Assembly (NCBI RefSeq): GCF_000498475.1
Contig: NZ_AVBI01000004.1
Span: 30,758-94,757 of the forward strand
DNA length: 64,000 nt
DNA from: Flavobacterium cauense R2A-7
Lineage (GTDB): Bacteria; Bacteroidota; Bacteroidia; Flavobacteriales; Flavobacteriaceae
Direction: 5' to 3'
Shown: piece after piece, positions 37,631 to 48,006 of the stretch
How positions within the stretch are numbered: position 1 is the first letter of the stretch
How the letters are laid out: each line of letters starts with the position of its first letter
Made by a program: the position numbers and the translations under genes
Notes under the pieces: model-generated
Told to the model about the DNA's origin: nothing
What the model saw: the letters and a program-made list of their open reading frames with translations, nothing else
Database searches by the model: none

Positions 37631-38824
37631 TTAAGATAAAGCAGCTTTCACTTGGTCAGCAGCTTCCTGGAACTGAACTGCAGATAAAATCGGCATACCA
37701 GAATTATCGATTAATTCTTTAGCGATTTCAGCATTGGTTCCTTGTAAACGAACGATGATTGGCACCTTAATATCGTCACCCATGTTTTTGTATGCATCAA
37801 CCACACCCTGAGCAACACGGTCACAACGAACGATACCACCAAAGATATTGATTAAGATTGCTTTTACGTTTGGATCTTTTAAGATGATACGGAAAGCCGT
37901 TTCCACACGTTTTGCATCAGCTGTTCCTCCTACGTCAAGGAAGTTAGCCGGTTCAAAACCTGCATATTTAATTAAATCCATAGTTGCCATTGCCAAACCT
38001 GCACCGTTAACCATACATCCTACTGTACCGTCAAGATCTACATAGTTTAATCCTGCTTCTTTCGCTTCAACTTCGATTGGACGCTCTTCAGTGATGTCTC
38101 TCATCTCCGCTAAATTTGGATGACGGTATAAAGCGTTGTCGTCTAAAGTTACTTTAGCATCAACGGCCATGATTTTATTGTCAGAAGTTTTTAATACCGG
38201 GTTGATTTCAAACATTGAAGAATCAGATCCGATGTACGCTTTGTATAAAGCATCTACGAATTTCACCATATCTTTGAAAGCTTCACCGGACAAACCTAAG
38301 TTGAAAGCAATTCTTCTGGCCTGGAAACCTTGTAAACCTACTGAAGGATCAATTTCTTCTGTAAAAATTTTCTCCGGAGTGTGTTCTGCCACTTCTTCGA
38401 TATCCATACCACCTTCTGTAGAATACATAATCATATTACGACCTTTACCACGGTTCAATAAAACCGACATGTAAAACTCTTTTGTTTCACTTTCTCCAGG
38501 GTAGTAAACATCTTCAGCAACTAATACTTTGTGTACTCTCTTTCCTGTAGGAGGCGTTTGAGGAGTAATCAAATCCATACCGATGATTTGTCCAGCAATT
38601 TCTTTAACCTGGTCTAAATTTTTTGCCAATTTAACACCACCGCCTTTTCCACGACCACCTGCGTGAATTTGAGCTTTGATTACATGCCAACCTGTACCGG
38701 TTTCATCTGTAAGTTGTTTTGCTTTTGCAACAGCTTCTTCGGCATTATTTGCCACATAACCACGTTGCACACGCACGCCATAGCTTGCTAATATTTGTTT
38801 TCCCTGATATTCGTGTAAATTCAT
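37631..38824 (-). CDS. sucC: Succinyl-CoA synthetase beta subunit (ADP/GDP-forming)
   Basis: The 397-residue protein starts with [17 protein letters not shown] at 38824, the invariant family N-terminus; the frame upstream of it is not used. An ATP-grasp domain ([25 protein letters not shown]) is followed by the CoA-ligase domain ([45 protein letters not shown]). It converts succinyl-CoA to succinate with substrate-level phosphorylation in the TCA cycle. sucD is not adjacent, which is usual in Flavobacteria. Confidence 0.96.
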   Translation of the reverse strand: MNLHEYQGKQILASYGVRVQRGYVANNAEEAVAKAKQLTDETGTGWHVIKAQIHAGGRGKGGGVKLAKNLDQVKEIAGQIIGMDLITPQTPPTGKRVHKVLVAEDVYYPGESETKEFYMSVLLNRGKGRNMIMYSTEGGMDIEEVAEHTPEKIFTEEIDPSVGLQGFQARRIAFNLGLSGEAFKDMVKFVDALYKAYIGSDSSMFEINPVLKTSDNKIMAVDAKVTLDDNALYRHPNLAEMRDITEERPIEVEAKEAGLNYVDLDGTVGCMVNGAGLAMATMDLIKYAGFEPANFLDVGGTADAKRVETAFRIILKDPNVKAILINIFGGIVRCDRVAQGVVDAYKNMGDDIKVPIIVRLQGTNAEIAKELIDNSGMPILSAVQFQEAADQVKAALS

Positions 38825-39026
38825 AATAGATGTGTTTTGCTTTAAATAAAGTGCCACAAAAATAACAAAGTATATTGAATGTGCCTAATGTTTTTTTGAT
38901 TTATAACACATCTTCCCTACAAAAATTGAAAGGGTAAAACATTAGAGCGCCAATTTCATCAGAATTAAATATTTCGCATTTATAAATCAAATTTGTTTAC
39001 TATTTTTATGAAAAATTTAATTAAAA

Positions 39027-40232
39027 ATGGAATCTAATCAATTACTTTCAGTAGCAGAAGAATTTGGGTGTCCGCTTTACGTGTACGACGCCGAAAAAAT
39101 TCAATCACAGTACAACCGTTTAACCAATGCTTTTTCTAAAGTGGAAAAGTTGCGCATCAATTATGCAGTCAAGGCATTGTCAAATCTATCTGTTCTAAAG
39201 CTACTGAAGAAGATGGGTTCCGGACTTGACACGGTTTCCATTCAGGAAGTGCAATTGGGATTGCGTGCCGGTTTTTCGCCGGACAGAATTATCTATACGC
39301 CCAACGGCGTTTCGATGGATGAAATCGAAGAAGTAGCTGCTTTAGGCGTACAAATCAACATTGATAATTTATCGATTCTGGAGCAATTTGGAGCGAAACA
39401 TCCGCAAATTCCGGTTTGTATTCGTATCAATCCACATGTTATGGCGGGCGGAAATTCGAATATTTCTGTGGGACACATCGACAGTAAATTCGGAATCTCC
39501 ATTCACCAATTGCCTCACATTTTGAGAATTGTCGAAAACACAAAAATGCACATCAACGGAATCCACATGCATACCGGTTCCGATATTCTGGATATTGAAG
39601 TGTTTTTATATGCGGCAGAAATTTTGTTTGATACCGCCAAACATTTCAAAGAATTGGATTTTATCGATTTTGGAAGCGGATTCAAAGTACCGTACAAAAA
39701 AGGAGACATCGAAACTAATGTCGAAGAAATGGGTAAAAAACTAACCAAACGTTTCTTAGCGTTCGAAAAAGAATACGGACGTGAATTGACTTTGGCTTTT
39801 GAACCGGGCAAATTTTTGGTGAGCGAATCCGGATATTTTCTTGCGAAAGTTAATGTGGTCAAACAAACGACTTCTACTGTTTTTGCGGGAATTGATTCGG
39901 GTTTTAACCATTTGATCCGTCCGATGCTTTACGGTTCCGAACATTATATTGAGAACATTTCACATCCGAAAGGAAAAGAGCGTTTCTACTCGGTTGTAGG
40001 TTATATTTGTGAAACCGACACCTTTGCCACGAACCGAAGAATTACCGAAATAAAAGAAGGCGATATTTTAAGTTTCCGAAATGCCGGAGCCTATTGTTTT
40101 ACGATGGCTTCCAACTACAATTCGCGTTTTAAACCGGCCGAAGTACTTTGGATGGATGGAAAAGCACATTTAATCCGCCAACGTGAAACGATGGAAGACA
40201 TTCTGAGAAATCAGATTGAAATCGAAATCTAA
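39027..40232 (+). CDS. lysA: Diaminopimelate decarboxylase
   Basis: The 401-residue PLP enzyme catalyses the last step of lysine synthesis. The PLP-binding lysine is K49 in NYAVKALSN. Other motifs are NPHVMAGGNSNISVGHIDSK, HMHTGSDILD, DFGSGFKVPY, FEPGKFLVSESG and the catalytic Cys region YICETDTFATNR. Length is typical. It is monocistronic, with a bidirectional terminator after it. Confidence 0.95.
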   Translation: MESNQLLSVAEEFGCPLYVYDAEKIQSQYNRLTNAFSKVEKLRINYAVKALSNLSVLKLLKKMGSGLDTVSIQEVQLGLRAGFSPDRIIYTPNGVSMDEIEEVAALGVQINIDNLSILEQFGAKHPQIPVCIRINPHVMAGGNSNISVGHIDSKFGISIHQLPHILRIVENTKMHINGIHMHTGSDILDIEVFLYAAEILFDTAKHFKELDFIDFGSGFKVPYKKGDIETNVEEMGKKLTKRFLAFEKEYGRELTLAFEPGKFLVSESGYFLAKVNVVKQTTSTVFAGIDSGFNHLIRPMLYGSEHYIENISHPKGKERFYSVVGYICETDTFATNRRITEIKEGDILSFRNAGAYCFTMASNYNSRFKPAEVLWMDGKAHLIRQRETMEDILRNQIEIEI

Positions 40233-40236
40233 CCAA

Positions 40237-40285
40237 TAAAAAAATCCCGTCTCGCTATACAACCAGACGGGATTCTTGTTTTTAT
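40237..40285. terminator. Terminator between convergent lysA and pafA
   Basis: AATCCCGTCT pairs with AGACGGGATT around a 12-base loop, with flanking A and T tracts. Confidence 0.85.
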
Positions 40286-41895
40286 TTGGATTCCAATACT
40301 TCTGTCAGCACTTCGGCTTCGGTGCCGTTCGGGAAAGGAATTCTTAGTTTTTGTGCTAATGTCGGAGCAATTTGCGTAATCACTTTTTTATCGTGTGATT
40401 GTCCTTTCTTAATTTCCCATCCGAAGAAAATCAAAGGCACATGCGTGTCATAGCTGTACGGACTTCCGTGGGTAGTTCCTGTTCCGGAATATTCCACATA
40501 AGCGGGTTTGAACAAAACAATCAATTCTCCGTTCTGAACCGGGTCGTAACCTTTTGCAACGCAACTCAAATAATAATCGTTTCCGGAAGCCGCAAGAACT
40601 TCTTCTTCAGCATATACCTTCTTTACATATTTTTGAGTGTACAAATAGTCCTTAAACGCTTGTTTTACTTTTGACAATTCCAACCCTTTGGATTTGATCA
40701 TTTCTTTATTCAGAAAAACATTGTAGTTGGAATAATTCAGCAGAACGTTAACGCCAAAAGTTTTATTGGAAAAATCAGCTAATTCCGTTTCGATATTTTT
40801 CCACGGAATATTATCTACATCGTATTTATTATCTTTCAGATATTTAACATTTTCAGCTCCGGCATGATCAGCAGTCAGAAACAACAGATAATTGTCTTTC
40901 CCGACATTTTTATCCAGATACGTCAGAAATTCAGCTATGCTTTCATCCAGGCGCAAATAGGTATCCTGCAGTTCTATGGAACGCGGACCAAGCGTATGTC
41001 CGATATAATCCGTTGAGGAAAAACTAACGGTTAAAAAATCAGTAACATTGTCTTTTCCTAATTCTTCAGCCTGAATAGCTCTTTCCGCAAATTCAACTAT
41101 TAAATTGTTACCGAATGGTGTTGAACGCAACAAACCAGCGTCGTTATTTGTGTACATGTCCTTTAAACTGTATGGAAAAAAAGGCGTTTTTTTGTACAAC
41201 AAGCCTTCATAAGGATTATTGTCGGTTAAACTCTCATTGTAAGTCGATTTTGGCTTTAGTAAGTCCCAACCTTTATCGATATATTTTTGAAAATGTTTCT
41301 CATTATTAAATTCGGTTACCCAATTTGGCAATTGTTCGCCATAGAACGTACTTGAAATAAAAGCACCCGTTTTACTGAACCAAAACGCGCCGTTTGCAAA
41401 ATGTCCGGCCGGTAAAATGGCTCCGCGGTCTTTTAAACTGATTCCGATTACTTTTCCTTTGAAGTTTGTTGCCAGTTTTAATTCATCGGTAATTGTAGTT
41501 GCCTGAAGGTTTTTGGGAGACATTTTCCCTTCACTTTCTATTCCGTTTCCTATTGTTTTTACCGCAGCATCATCGGTGCAATACACTTCTTTCCCGGTAG
41601 CTTTGTTAAACCATTCATTGCCGACAATTCCATGCGTGGCCGGAGTTGTTCCCGTATAAACAGAAGCATGACCCGGAGCAGTATAGGTGGGCATATAATT
41701 ATAATGCATATTATGAAAGGTATACCCGTTATGCATCAATCGTTTGAAACCACCTTCTGAAAAATCATCGGAAAACCGGTATAAATATTCCATTTTCATT
41801 TGATCGACCACAATTCCAACCACTAATTTCGGTTTTTGTTGCGCCGATACCGTTGAAACCAATCCCAACAAGGCAACCTGAAGTAATCTTCTCAT
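40282..41895 (-). CDS. pafA: PafA-type alkaline phosphatase
   Basis: The 537-residue exported phosphatase (signal peptide MRRLLQVALLGLVSTVSA) belongs to the Bacteroidetes PafA group of the alkaline phosphatase superfamily. Active-site residues line up with those known for the Elizabethkingia enzyme. They are metal ligand D31, nucleophile T72 (TYTAPGHAS), N93 (GIVGNEW), and the Lys/Arg pair in ISLKDRGA. Metal-binding DH and H motifs follow (TADHAGAE, GTTHGSPYSYDTHVPL). It hydrolyses phosphomonoesters in the periplasm and is notable in being little inhibited by phosphate. Confidence 0.93.
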   Translation of the reverse strand: MRRLLQVALLGLVSTVSAQQKPKLVVGIVVDQMKMEYLYRFSDDFSEGGFKRLMHNGYTFHNMHYNYMPTYTAPGHASVYTGTTPATHGIVGNEWFNKATGKEVYCTDDAAVKTIGNGIESEGKMSPKNLQATTITDELKLATNFKGKVIGISLKDRGAILPAGHFANGAFWFSKTGAFISSTFYGEQLPNWVTEFNNEKHFQKYIDKGWDLLKPKSTYNESLTDNNPYEGLLYKKTPFFPYSLKDMYTNNDAGLLRSTPFGNNLIVEFAERAIQAEELGKDNVTDFLTVSFSSTDYIGHTLGPRSIELQDTYLRLDESIAEFLTYLDKNVGKDNYLLFLTADHAGAENVKYLKDNKYDVDNIPWKNIETELADFSNKTFGVNVLLNYSNYNVFLNKEMIKSKGLELSKVKQAFKDYLYTQKYVKKVYAEEEVLAASGNDYYLSCVAKGYDPVQNGELIVLFKPAYVEYSGTGTTHGSPYSYDTHVPLIFFGWEIKKGQSHDKKVITQIAPTLAQKLRIPFPNGTEAEVLTEVLESK

Positions 41896-41911
41896 ATTTG
41901 ATTCGTTTGTA

Positions 41912-41935
41912 TAAAAAAATCCCGAAAACCGGGAC
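41912..41935 (-). terminator. Terminator upstream of pafA (ends the preceding minus-strand gene)
   Basis: TCCCG pairs with CGGGA. On the minus strand it is followed by a T run. Confidence 0.6.
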
Positions 41936-42346
41936 TTATAATTTTACATATTTCATATTGTATATCAAAACCCTGCTGTCTTCATAGATATACAGTTGTT
42001 TTACGTCGGTTCCTTTTAATGAGCGGATGGCCAACACACATTTATCGCCATCTACATTCACACACTGAAAAGTATCGATACTTCCCTCTTTACTGGTTTT
42101 CGGATCGTCATAACCTAAAATAGTATACAACTGAACCACTTCAGAATATACTACAATTCGATCTTTATTGGTATCCAGCGTCACTACTATTTTCGCTTCT
42201 TTAAAATCGGAATACGGACTCCATTTTCCCTTTGCATTTTTAATGCTCATACTCACCCCGGACGTTTCGAAACGATAGGTTTGTGCCGCAGCAGTTACTC
42301 CGATAAACAAAAGGATTGCTAAACTTATATTTTTTAAAAACTTCAT
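41936..42346 (-). CDS. Small exported hypothetical protein
   Basis: The 136-residue protein has a signal peptide (MKFLKNISLAILLFIGVTAA, AQ) and a compact beta-rich body (RFETSGVSMSIKNAKGKWSP; KIVVTLDTNKDRIVVYSEVV; DEDSR-like C-terminus LYIYEDSRVLIYNMKYV). Many Flavobacterium genomes have such lone lipocalin-like small proteins. No named family is assigned. It lies 21 bases after the nitronate monooxygenase-like gene and may be co-transcribed. Confidence 0.62.
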   Translation of the reverse strand: MKFLKNISLAILLFIGVTAAAQTYRFETSGVSMSIKNAKGKWSPYSDFKEAKIVVTLDTNKDRIVVYSEVVQLYTILGYDDPKTSKEGSIDTFQCVNVDGDKCVLAIRSLKGTDVKQLYIYEDSRVLIYNMKYVKL

Positions 42347-42367
42347 CTTCTTTTTTTCTTTCTTAAA

Positions 42368-43309
42368 TTACAATAATGATGCCACCTGATTTCTCGCCGA
42401 TTCAAATTCGCTGATCATATTATCCACAATTTGCTGTACCGGTTTGATGTCGTGAATTAAGCCGGCTATCTGACCGATTTCCAGTTCGCCTTCCACTAAA
42501 TCACCTTCAAACATACCTCTTTTTGCTCTGGCTCTCCCTAATAATGCTTTTAATTCTTCGGTAGTCGGACATTTTGCATACAATTCCTCAACGTCGTTAT
42601 AGAATTTATTTTTGATTAATCGAACCGGAGCCAGTTCTTTCAGGGTTAATTGTGTATCCCCTTCTTTGACGTTAACAATGGTATTTTTAAAATTTTCGTG
42701 CGATGAACTTTCCACAGAAGCAGCAAAACGACTTCCTACCTGTACACCATCAGCCCCTAAAACCATTGCAGCTAACATTCCTCTTCCGGTAGCAATTCCT
42801 CCCGCAGCAATTAAGGGAATTGTAACATTTTCTTTTACCATCGGAATTAAAGTAAATGTCGTTGTTTCTTCTCTGCCATTGTGACCTCCGGCTTCGAAAC
42901 CTTCTGCAACCACAGCATCTACACCTGCTTCCTGAGCTTTTAAAGCGAATTTGGAACTACTCACAACATGCACCACGGTTATCCCTTTTTCTTTTAAAAA
43001 AGAAGTCCATGTTTTTGGGTTTCCTGCGGATGTGAATACGATTTTCACGCCTTCTTCCACAATGATGTCCATGATTTCTTCGATATTCGGATACAGCATC
43101 GGTACGTTTACCCCAAAAGGTTTATCGGTAGCCAACTTACATTTCTGAATATGTTCCCGTAAAACATTGGGATACATGGAACCCGCACCAATAAGCCCTA
43201 ACCCTCCGGCATTACTCACGGCACTTGCCAATTTATAGCCACTGTTCCAAATCATTCCACCCTGAATAATTGGGTATTTAATATTAAAAAGCTTTGTTAT
43301 TCTGTTCAT
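42368..43309 (-). CDS. Nitronate monooxygenase-like FMN enzyme
   Basis: The 313-residue TIM-barrel protein starts at MNRITKLFNIKYPIIQGGMI. It has the FMN-binding motifs VVAEGFEAGGHNG and PLIAAGGIATGRGMLAAMVL followed by GADGVQVGSRFAAS. The class I nitronate monooxygenase active-site His in GGHNG is present. Related proteins include enoyl-reductase FabK, so the substrate is not certain. It lies 13 bases downstream of the subtilase gene on the same strand. Confidence 0.87.
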   Translation of the reverse strand: MNRITKLFNIKYPIIQGGMIWNSGYKLASAVSNAGGLGLIGAGSMYPNVLREHIQKCKLATDKPFGVNVPMLYPNIEEIMDIIVEEGVKIVFTSAGNPKTWTSFLKEKGITVVHVVSSSKFALKAQEAGVDAVVAEGFEAGGHNGREETTTFTLIPMVKENVTIPLIAAGGIATGRGMLAAMVLGADGVQVGSRFAASVESSSHENFKNTIVNVKEGDTQLTLKELAPVRLIKNKFYNDVEELYAKCPTTEELKALLGRARAKRGMFEGDLVEGELEIGQIAGLIHDIKPVQQIVDNMISEFESARNQVASLL

Positions 43310-43322
43310 TGTTAGTGTATCA

Positions 43323-44942
43323 TTACTTTTTAACCAACTTCCCGGTTTGAGAAACATTGTCGAAAGTAATTTTGTAAATATAGATTCCTGAATTTAAATT
43401 ATCAAGCGAAATGGCCGGATTGTTTTCAATCGTTTGCTGTAAAACCAATTGTCCTAAGCTATTGTAAAATGCAATTGTTGGTTTGGTAACAACATCGGTA
43501 AATGTTACAGTAACCTGATTATTAGCCGGGTTGGGATAAACCACAAATCCTTTTGCATCGAATTCCGACACCGACAACAAAGCGGTATTATAAGCCTGTT
43601 GAAAATCGGGAATTCCATAACCGTAATTGTTATCCGGACTTGCGAAACGATCGGCGGAAGCCTTTACCAATTGCACAATTTCAGCATTGGTTTTATTTGG
43701 AAAAGCACTCCAGAAAGAGGTCACCGCCCCTGCTAATATTGGTCCTGCAAAAGAAGTTCCGTTATTGGTGGCGATTGCTCCTGATTGCGTTGCCACCGTT
43801 GCAGCGACACCCATTGCCATCACATCCGGTTTTATCCGTCCATCGAAAGAAGGACCTATCGAACTGAAAGTCGCTCTGATTTCGGCATTGTTTACTGCAC
43901 CTACTGTCAAAACCGTCGCCGCATCCCCCGGAACCCCGATATGCGGATTAGCCGTATTTCCGGAATTCCCTGCAGAAGTAACGCAAATCATTCCTTTACT
44001 GAACGCTATATCCGCTGCTCGTGACGCAAACGATGTCTGACCATCCATATCGTCATAAGTATAACTGTAAGCTGCAGTATCATATTCAAAATAGCCCAAA
44101 GAAGTATTTACCACATCAACGCCTAGACTATCGGCCATTTCAAGCGCTTCTACCCAATTGCTTTCCTCAACAGGGTTTTCACTGTTCACATCTTCGGTAA
44201 TAAACAAATAGTAATGCGCATCCGGAGCTGTTCCGATTAATTGTGCATCGACGTAACCTCCCATGTTAGAAAGTACCTGTGTACCATGTTGGTAACCGGT
44301 ATAAGGATTAGCTACTTTATTTACAAAATCGTAACCACCCAAAATCAGGTTATTGTCTCGTAAGCGCTGAAAAGGTGCTTCTGTATTGACTCCGGGAAAA
44401 CCAGCATCCATTATGGCCACCACCTTTCCGGAACCTGTGAAATCCTGCTGATGCAACCAATCGGCTTTTAACATTTGAACCTGAGTTGCAGATCCTCCGT
44501 AATTATAATTCACCTGAGTATCTAAAAACTTATTAATTCGCGAAGTAGTCAAATTGGCTTGTGGCAACTGACGACCACCCGGATTTAAAGAATGATTGGC
44601 ATAGTGTATTCGGTTAACAAAAGGAAGTCCGGAAAGAGCAGCAATATCTGTTTGAGATCCGCGAACATGTAGTGCATTTAACCATTTGGATTTGGCCATC
44701 ACGGTGATTCCGGTGGCAGCAGTTACTTGATCGATATACAACTGATGAATCGGTGCATCCTGAACATTTAAACCTATTCCCTGAGTGGTTCTTCGGTCTA
44801 GAGCCCTTTGAGAAAGCATACTGAGCGGATTGTCAATATAGGATTGTGCCAGGGGTTTATCAGCGAAATATACCCATGCATCTTCCTGAGAAAAAGCGGC
44901 AGTTGTCAATAAAAGAACAAAAAGGAGCAGTGCTTTTTTCAT
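43323..44942 (-). CDS. Secreted subtilisin-like protease with type IX secretion signal
   Basis: The 539-residue S8 peptidase has a signal peptide (MKKALLLFVLLLTTAAFS). Its catalytic triad is visible: Asp in VVAIMDAGFPG, His in YQHGTQVLS, and Ser in NNGTSFAGPILAG, with an oxyanion Asn in VTSAGNSGN. About 75 C-terminal residues form a T9SS sorting domain: FVVYPNPANNQVTVTF, then YNSLGQLVLQQ, SGIYIYKI, and a terminal KLVKK. It is therefore expected to cross the outer membrane through the same T9SS that needs Gld proteins, including GldI encoded at 57959. Confidence 0.93.
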   Translation of the reverse strand: MKKALLLFVLLLTTAAFSQEDAWVYFADKPLAQSYIDNPLSMLSQRALDRRTTQGIGLNVQDAPIHQLYIDQVTAATGITVMAKSKWLNALHVRGSQTDIAALSGLPFVNRIHYANHSLNPGGRQLPQANLTTSRINKFLDTQVNYNYGGSATQVQMLKADWLHQQDFTGSGKVVAIMDAGFPGVNTEAPFQRLRDNNLILGGYDFVNKVANPYTGYQHGTQVLSNMGGYVDAQLIGTAPDAHYYLFITEDVNSENPVEESNWVEALEMADSLGVDVVNTSLGYFEYDTAAYSYTYDDMDGQTSFASRAADIAFSKGMICVTSAGNSGNTANPHIGVPGDAATVLTVGAVNNAEIRATFSSIGPSFDGRIKPDVMAMGVAATVATQSGAIATNNGTSFAGPILAGAVTSFWSAFPNKTNAEIVQLVKASADRFASPDNNYGYGIPDFQQAYNTALLSVSEFDAKGFVVYPNPANNQVTVTFTDVVTKPTIAFYNSLGQLVLQQTIENNPAISLDNLNSGIYIYKITFDNVSQTGKLVKK

Positions 44943-44969
44943 GGCTTTCTGAATTTGGATGTTGCTAAT

Positions 44970-46157
44970 TTAAGAAATTACTCCCGAACCAACTAATTCA
45001 TCATCAATATGCCACGAAACAAACTGTCCTTCGGTAATGGCCGACTGTGGTTCCTCAAAAACAACATACATTCCGTTGTTGAATTTGTACAATTTCGCTT
45101 TTTGCAAAGGTTGTCGGTAACGAATTCGCGCCATAATTTCCATCGATTCCCCATCAGCTAAAGTCAGATCTTCACGAATCCAGTGAATTTCCGAATTTTG
45201 AACAAAAAGTGCTTTTTTAAACAATCCCGGATGATTTCCGCCCTGACCGGTGTAAATACTGTTGGTTTTCACATCGGTGGAGATAATAAACAGCGGTTCT
45301 TTGGTTCCGCCTACGTTCAATCCTTTGCGCTGTCCGATTGTAAAATAATGAGCACCCTGATGTTTGCCCACTACTTTACCCATTTCCGGAGTATAAACTA
45401 TATCTTTTGCCTCAAATGCCAACTCTTCTTCCAACGAAGAAAATTCCGGTTTCCGACTTGAATAAACAGCATTATCAGCAGCTATTTCATAAATCAACCC
45501 TTCTTTCGGTTGCAATTGTTGCTGTAAAAATTCAGGCAAACGTACTTTTCCGATGAAACATAGTCCTTGCGAATCTTTCTTTTCGGCAGTTACCAAATCC
45601 ATTTTGGCCGCAATTTCACGAACCTGAGGTTTGGTTAATTCTCCGATTGGAAATAACGCTTTTGACAATTGTTCCTGCGATAACTGACAAAGAAAATACG
45701 ACTGATCTTTATTTCCGTCAACACCGGCTAACAATTGATAGATTTTTTTTCCGTCTTTTTCGAGGCTTCCTTTTCGGCAATAATGTCCGGTTGCTACATA
45801 ATCGGCACCGAGACTCATTGCTATTTTCATAAAAACATCAAACTTGATTTCGCGGTTGCACAACACATCCGGATTTGGCGTTCTTCCTTTTTCATATTCG
45901 CTGAACATGTAATCAACGATTTTTTCTTTGTATTGCTCGCTTAAATCTACCGTTTGAAACGGAATTCCTAATTTTTCAGCTACCAAAAGAGCATCATTAC
46001 TATCTTCTAACCACGGACATTCGTTCGAAATGGTAACCGAATCATCATGCCAGTTCTTCATAAAAAGACCAATGACTTCATAGCCCTGTTCTTTTAAAAG
46101 ATAAGCAGCAACACTTGAATCTACCCCACCTGAAAGTCCTACAACAACACGCTTCAT
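44970..46157 (-). CDS. mnmA: tRNA-specific 2-thiouridylase MnmA
   Basis: The 395-residue enzyme introduces the 2-thio group at U34 of Lys, Glu and Gln tRNAs. It has the PP-loop [15 protein letters not shown], the catalytic region around [11 protein letters not shown], the MnmA signature [16 protein letters not shown], and the second Cys in [12 protein letters not shown]-terminal domains contain [15 protein letters not shown]. Length is normal for the family (about 360-400). It is followed by the subtilase gene after 27 bases. Confidence 0.95.
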   Translation of the reverse strand: MKRVVVGLSGGVDSSVAAYLLKEQGYEVIGLFMKNWHDDSVTISNECPWLEDSNDALLVAEKLGIPFQTVDLSEQYKEKIVDYMFSEYEKGRTPNPDVLCNREIKFDVFMKIAMSLGADYVATGHYCRKGSLEKDGKKIYQLLAGVDGNKDQSYFLCQLSQEQLSKALFPIGELTKPQVREIAAKMDLVTAEKKDSQGLCFIGKVRLPEFLQQQLQPKEGLIYEIAADNAVYSSRKPEFSSLEEELAFEAKDIVYTPEMGKVVGKHQGAHYFTIGQRKGLNVGGTKEPLFIISTDVKTNSIYTGQGGNHPGLFKKALFVQNSEIHWIREDLTLADGESMEIMARIRYRQPLQKAKLYKFNNGMYVVFEEPQSAITEGQFVSWHIDDELVGSGVIS

Positions 46158-46178
46158 TTCTCTACTCTTTGATTAAAT

Positions 46179-46916
46179 TTATTTCCCCGGATACTCTTCA
46201 ACGGGTTTTGTTCTTTTTTGGAATTTTTTTCCTTGCAAATTCATGTTTACGTTCTTAAGTTTCCCTTTCTCAAGTACTTTCCACATTCCTACTTTCTTAC
46301 CATTTTTAAACATTCCCTGTCCGCTGATTTGCTTTTCGGAAATTCTGAAAGTAGCCATACCTTCATATTGGTCGTTTTTGTAGTTTGAATCCTCCAGTAC
46401 TACACCGTTATCTGCATATTTTTTATAAGGTCCGTTTTTCACACCATTCACGTAAGTCGTTTCCTCAGCAATTTTACCATTTGGGAAATATACTTTTCGT
46501 ACGCCGTGTAATTTACCGTCTACATAATTTTCAAACGTCATTATTTTAGGGGAATCCAAATGATAATATTTCCATTCTCCAACGTAGGTATCTTTACCTA
46601 CTACTTTACCTTCACTTACCTTGAATCCTTTCTGATTGTAGAAAGTGGTATAATGAGAGCCGTCATTTGCCGAAAAATCGCGGGTTGCGATAACAACTAA
46701 CTTAACGGTATTGTCGAAATACTTAAAAATTCCGATTTCTTTCCCATGATCGAAAGTCCCTTCATAACGAGGATTTTTGGTGTCTTCGTAAATACCTTTC
46801 CAAAGCCCGTGACGTTTGCCGTTTTCATCAAATTTATTTTCACTCTGACTATAAACAACTGAACACCATAATGTTAACAAAAGTATAAAACTCATGTTTT
46901 GTTTAATCTTTTTCAT
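46179..46916 (-). CDS. MORN-repeat (YwqK-like) exported protein
   Basis: The 245-residue protein has a signal peptide (MKKIKQNMSFILLLTLWCSVVYS). It then has tandem MORN/YwqK repeats such as DENGKRHGLWKGIYEDTK, YVDGKLHGVRKVYFPNGKIA, VNGVKNGPYKKYADNG and FKNGKKVGMWKVLEKGK. Database labels such as toxin-antitoxin YwqK antitoxin come from the B. subtilis homologue and are not supported by context here, since no toxin gene is adjacent. The role is unknown. Confidence 0.82.
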   Translation of the reverse strand: MKKIKQNMSFILLLTLWCSVVYSQSENKFDENGKRHGLWKGIYEDTKNPRYEGTFDHGKEIGIFKYFDNTVKLVVIATRDFSANDGSHYTTFYNQKGFKVSEGKVVGKDTYVGEWKYYHLDSPKIMTFENYVDGKLHGVRKVYFPNGKIAEETTYVNGVKNGPYKKYADNGVVLEDSNYKNDQYEGMATFRISEKQISGQGMFKNGKKVGMWKVLEKGKLKNVNMNLQGKKFQKRTKPVEEYPGK

Positions 46917-46976
46917 TTTTTGTTAAACAATTTTAATTAGTATTTCTTAAATTAGCAGTATTAAAAACATACAACT

Positions 46977-47948
46977 ATGAAAAATATTTCAAAAGTAATC
47001 AAATTAAGCGTGCTGGCAATAATTGCGAGCGTTAGCTTTAGCTGTTCTGACGATGATAACACAACTTCGTCGCCAACAAACAATTCAATTTCCGGAATAG
47101 CATCAAGAACGCCTGATCTATCACTTCTGGTTGATGCACTAAACCGTGCTGATTTAGTACAAACATTAGACCAAAGTGGTTCATACACCGTTTTTGCACC
47201 TACAAATGCCGCTTTTACAACCTTTTTAAGTGACAATGGGTATGCTTCATTAAATGAAGTTCCTGTAAATGCCTTAAAAGAAATTCTCTTAAATCATGTA
47301 ATTTCCGGAGCATTAAATTCTTCCTCTTTGTCAACGGGCTACGTTAAAACACTTGCCAAAGGTAGTGCTTCCACAACTAATACCCTTAGCATGTATGTAA
47401 ACACAACGAGTGGCGTTAAACTGAATGGTATTTCAAACGTAACCACCCCTAATATAGCGGCCTCCAATGGGGTTATCCATATTGTTGATGCCGTTATAGG
47501 ATTACCAACTGTTGTAACTCATGCGTTGGCAAATCCAAACTTCAGCATACTGGTAAGTGCGCTCACCAGAGCTGACCAACCTGATTTTGCCGGCATACTT
47601 TCCGGAACCACAAATTCTCCTTTCACTGTTTTTGCCCCAACAAACACTGCTTTCGGTTCCCTTTTAACAGAACTTGGAGCAACCGGTTTAAATGATATCA
47701 GTCAGAATACACTTGAAAACACATTAAAATACCATGTTGTCGCGGGGTCGAATGTATTGTCTGCCTCCTTAATGAACAATCAATCTGTTACTACTTTTCA
47801 AGGTGGAAACTTTACGATTACTACAATGGGCGGTGCAAAAATTACTGATGCCAACAACAGGGTCAGCAACATAATCGCTGTTGATGTTCAAGCTTCAAAC
47901 GGTGTAATACATGTACTTGACAAAGTATTACTACCGGTTTTAAACTAA
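46977..47948 (+). CDS. Fasciclin-domain surface lipoprotein
   Basis: The 323-residue lipoprotein has its lipid Cys at 23, followed by SDDDN. This matches the Ser-plus-acidic lipoprotein export signal that sends Bacteroidetes lipoproteins to the cell surface. Two FAS1 domains follow: about 40-175 (GSYTVFAPTNAAFTTFL; NGVIHIVDAVIGLP) and about 180-320 (PFTVFAPTNTAFGSLL; NGVIHVLDKVLLP). FAS1 domains mediate adhesion. It is divergent from the MORN gene and ends in a terminator shared with proC. Confidence 0.92.
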   Translation: MKNISKVIKLSVLAIIASVSFSCSDDDNTTSSPTNNSISGIASRTPDLSLLVDALNRADLVQTLDQSGSYTVFAPTNAAFTTFLSDNGYASLNEVPVNALKEILLNHVISGALNSSSLSTGYVKTLAKGSASTTNTLSMYVNTTSGVKLNGISNVTTPNIAASNGVIHIVDAVIGLPTVVTHALANPNFSILVSALTRADQPDFAGILSGTTNSPFTVFAPTNTAFGSLLTELGATGLNDISQNTLENTLKYHVVAGSNVLSASLMNNQSVTTFQGGNFTITTMGGAKITDANNRVSNIIAVDVQASNGVIHVLDKVLLPVLN

Positions 47949-47975
47949 AATTTCATAAACATAGGCAACCAAACT

Positions 47976-48006
47976 GTGAAGCACCTCAAAAGGGTGCTTT
48001 ACTTTT
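47976..48006. terminator. Terminator between convergent genes
   Basis: AAGCACC pairs with GGTGCTT around an 8-base loop, followed by T-rich sequence. Confidence 0.7.

Noticed and set aside
37435..37722. 95-codon plus-strand and overlapping minus-strand open frames near 37360-37720
   Set aside because: They run through the sucC terminator and into sucC antisense. No start context, signal or family is visible.
43627..44040. 137-codon open frame antisense to the subtilase
   Set aside because: It lies opposite the catalytic domain, and its Ala/Pro/Thr-rich translation is a shadow of the protease codons.
46179..46916. Antitoxin annotation suggested by the YwqK family name
   Set aside because: No toxin gene is adjacent and the protein has a signal peptide. 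Only the MORN repeats are supported.
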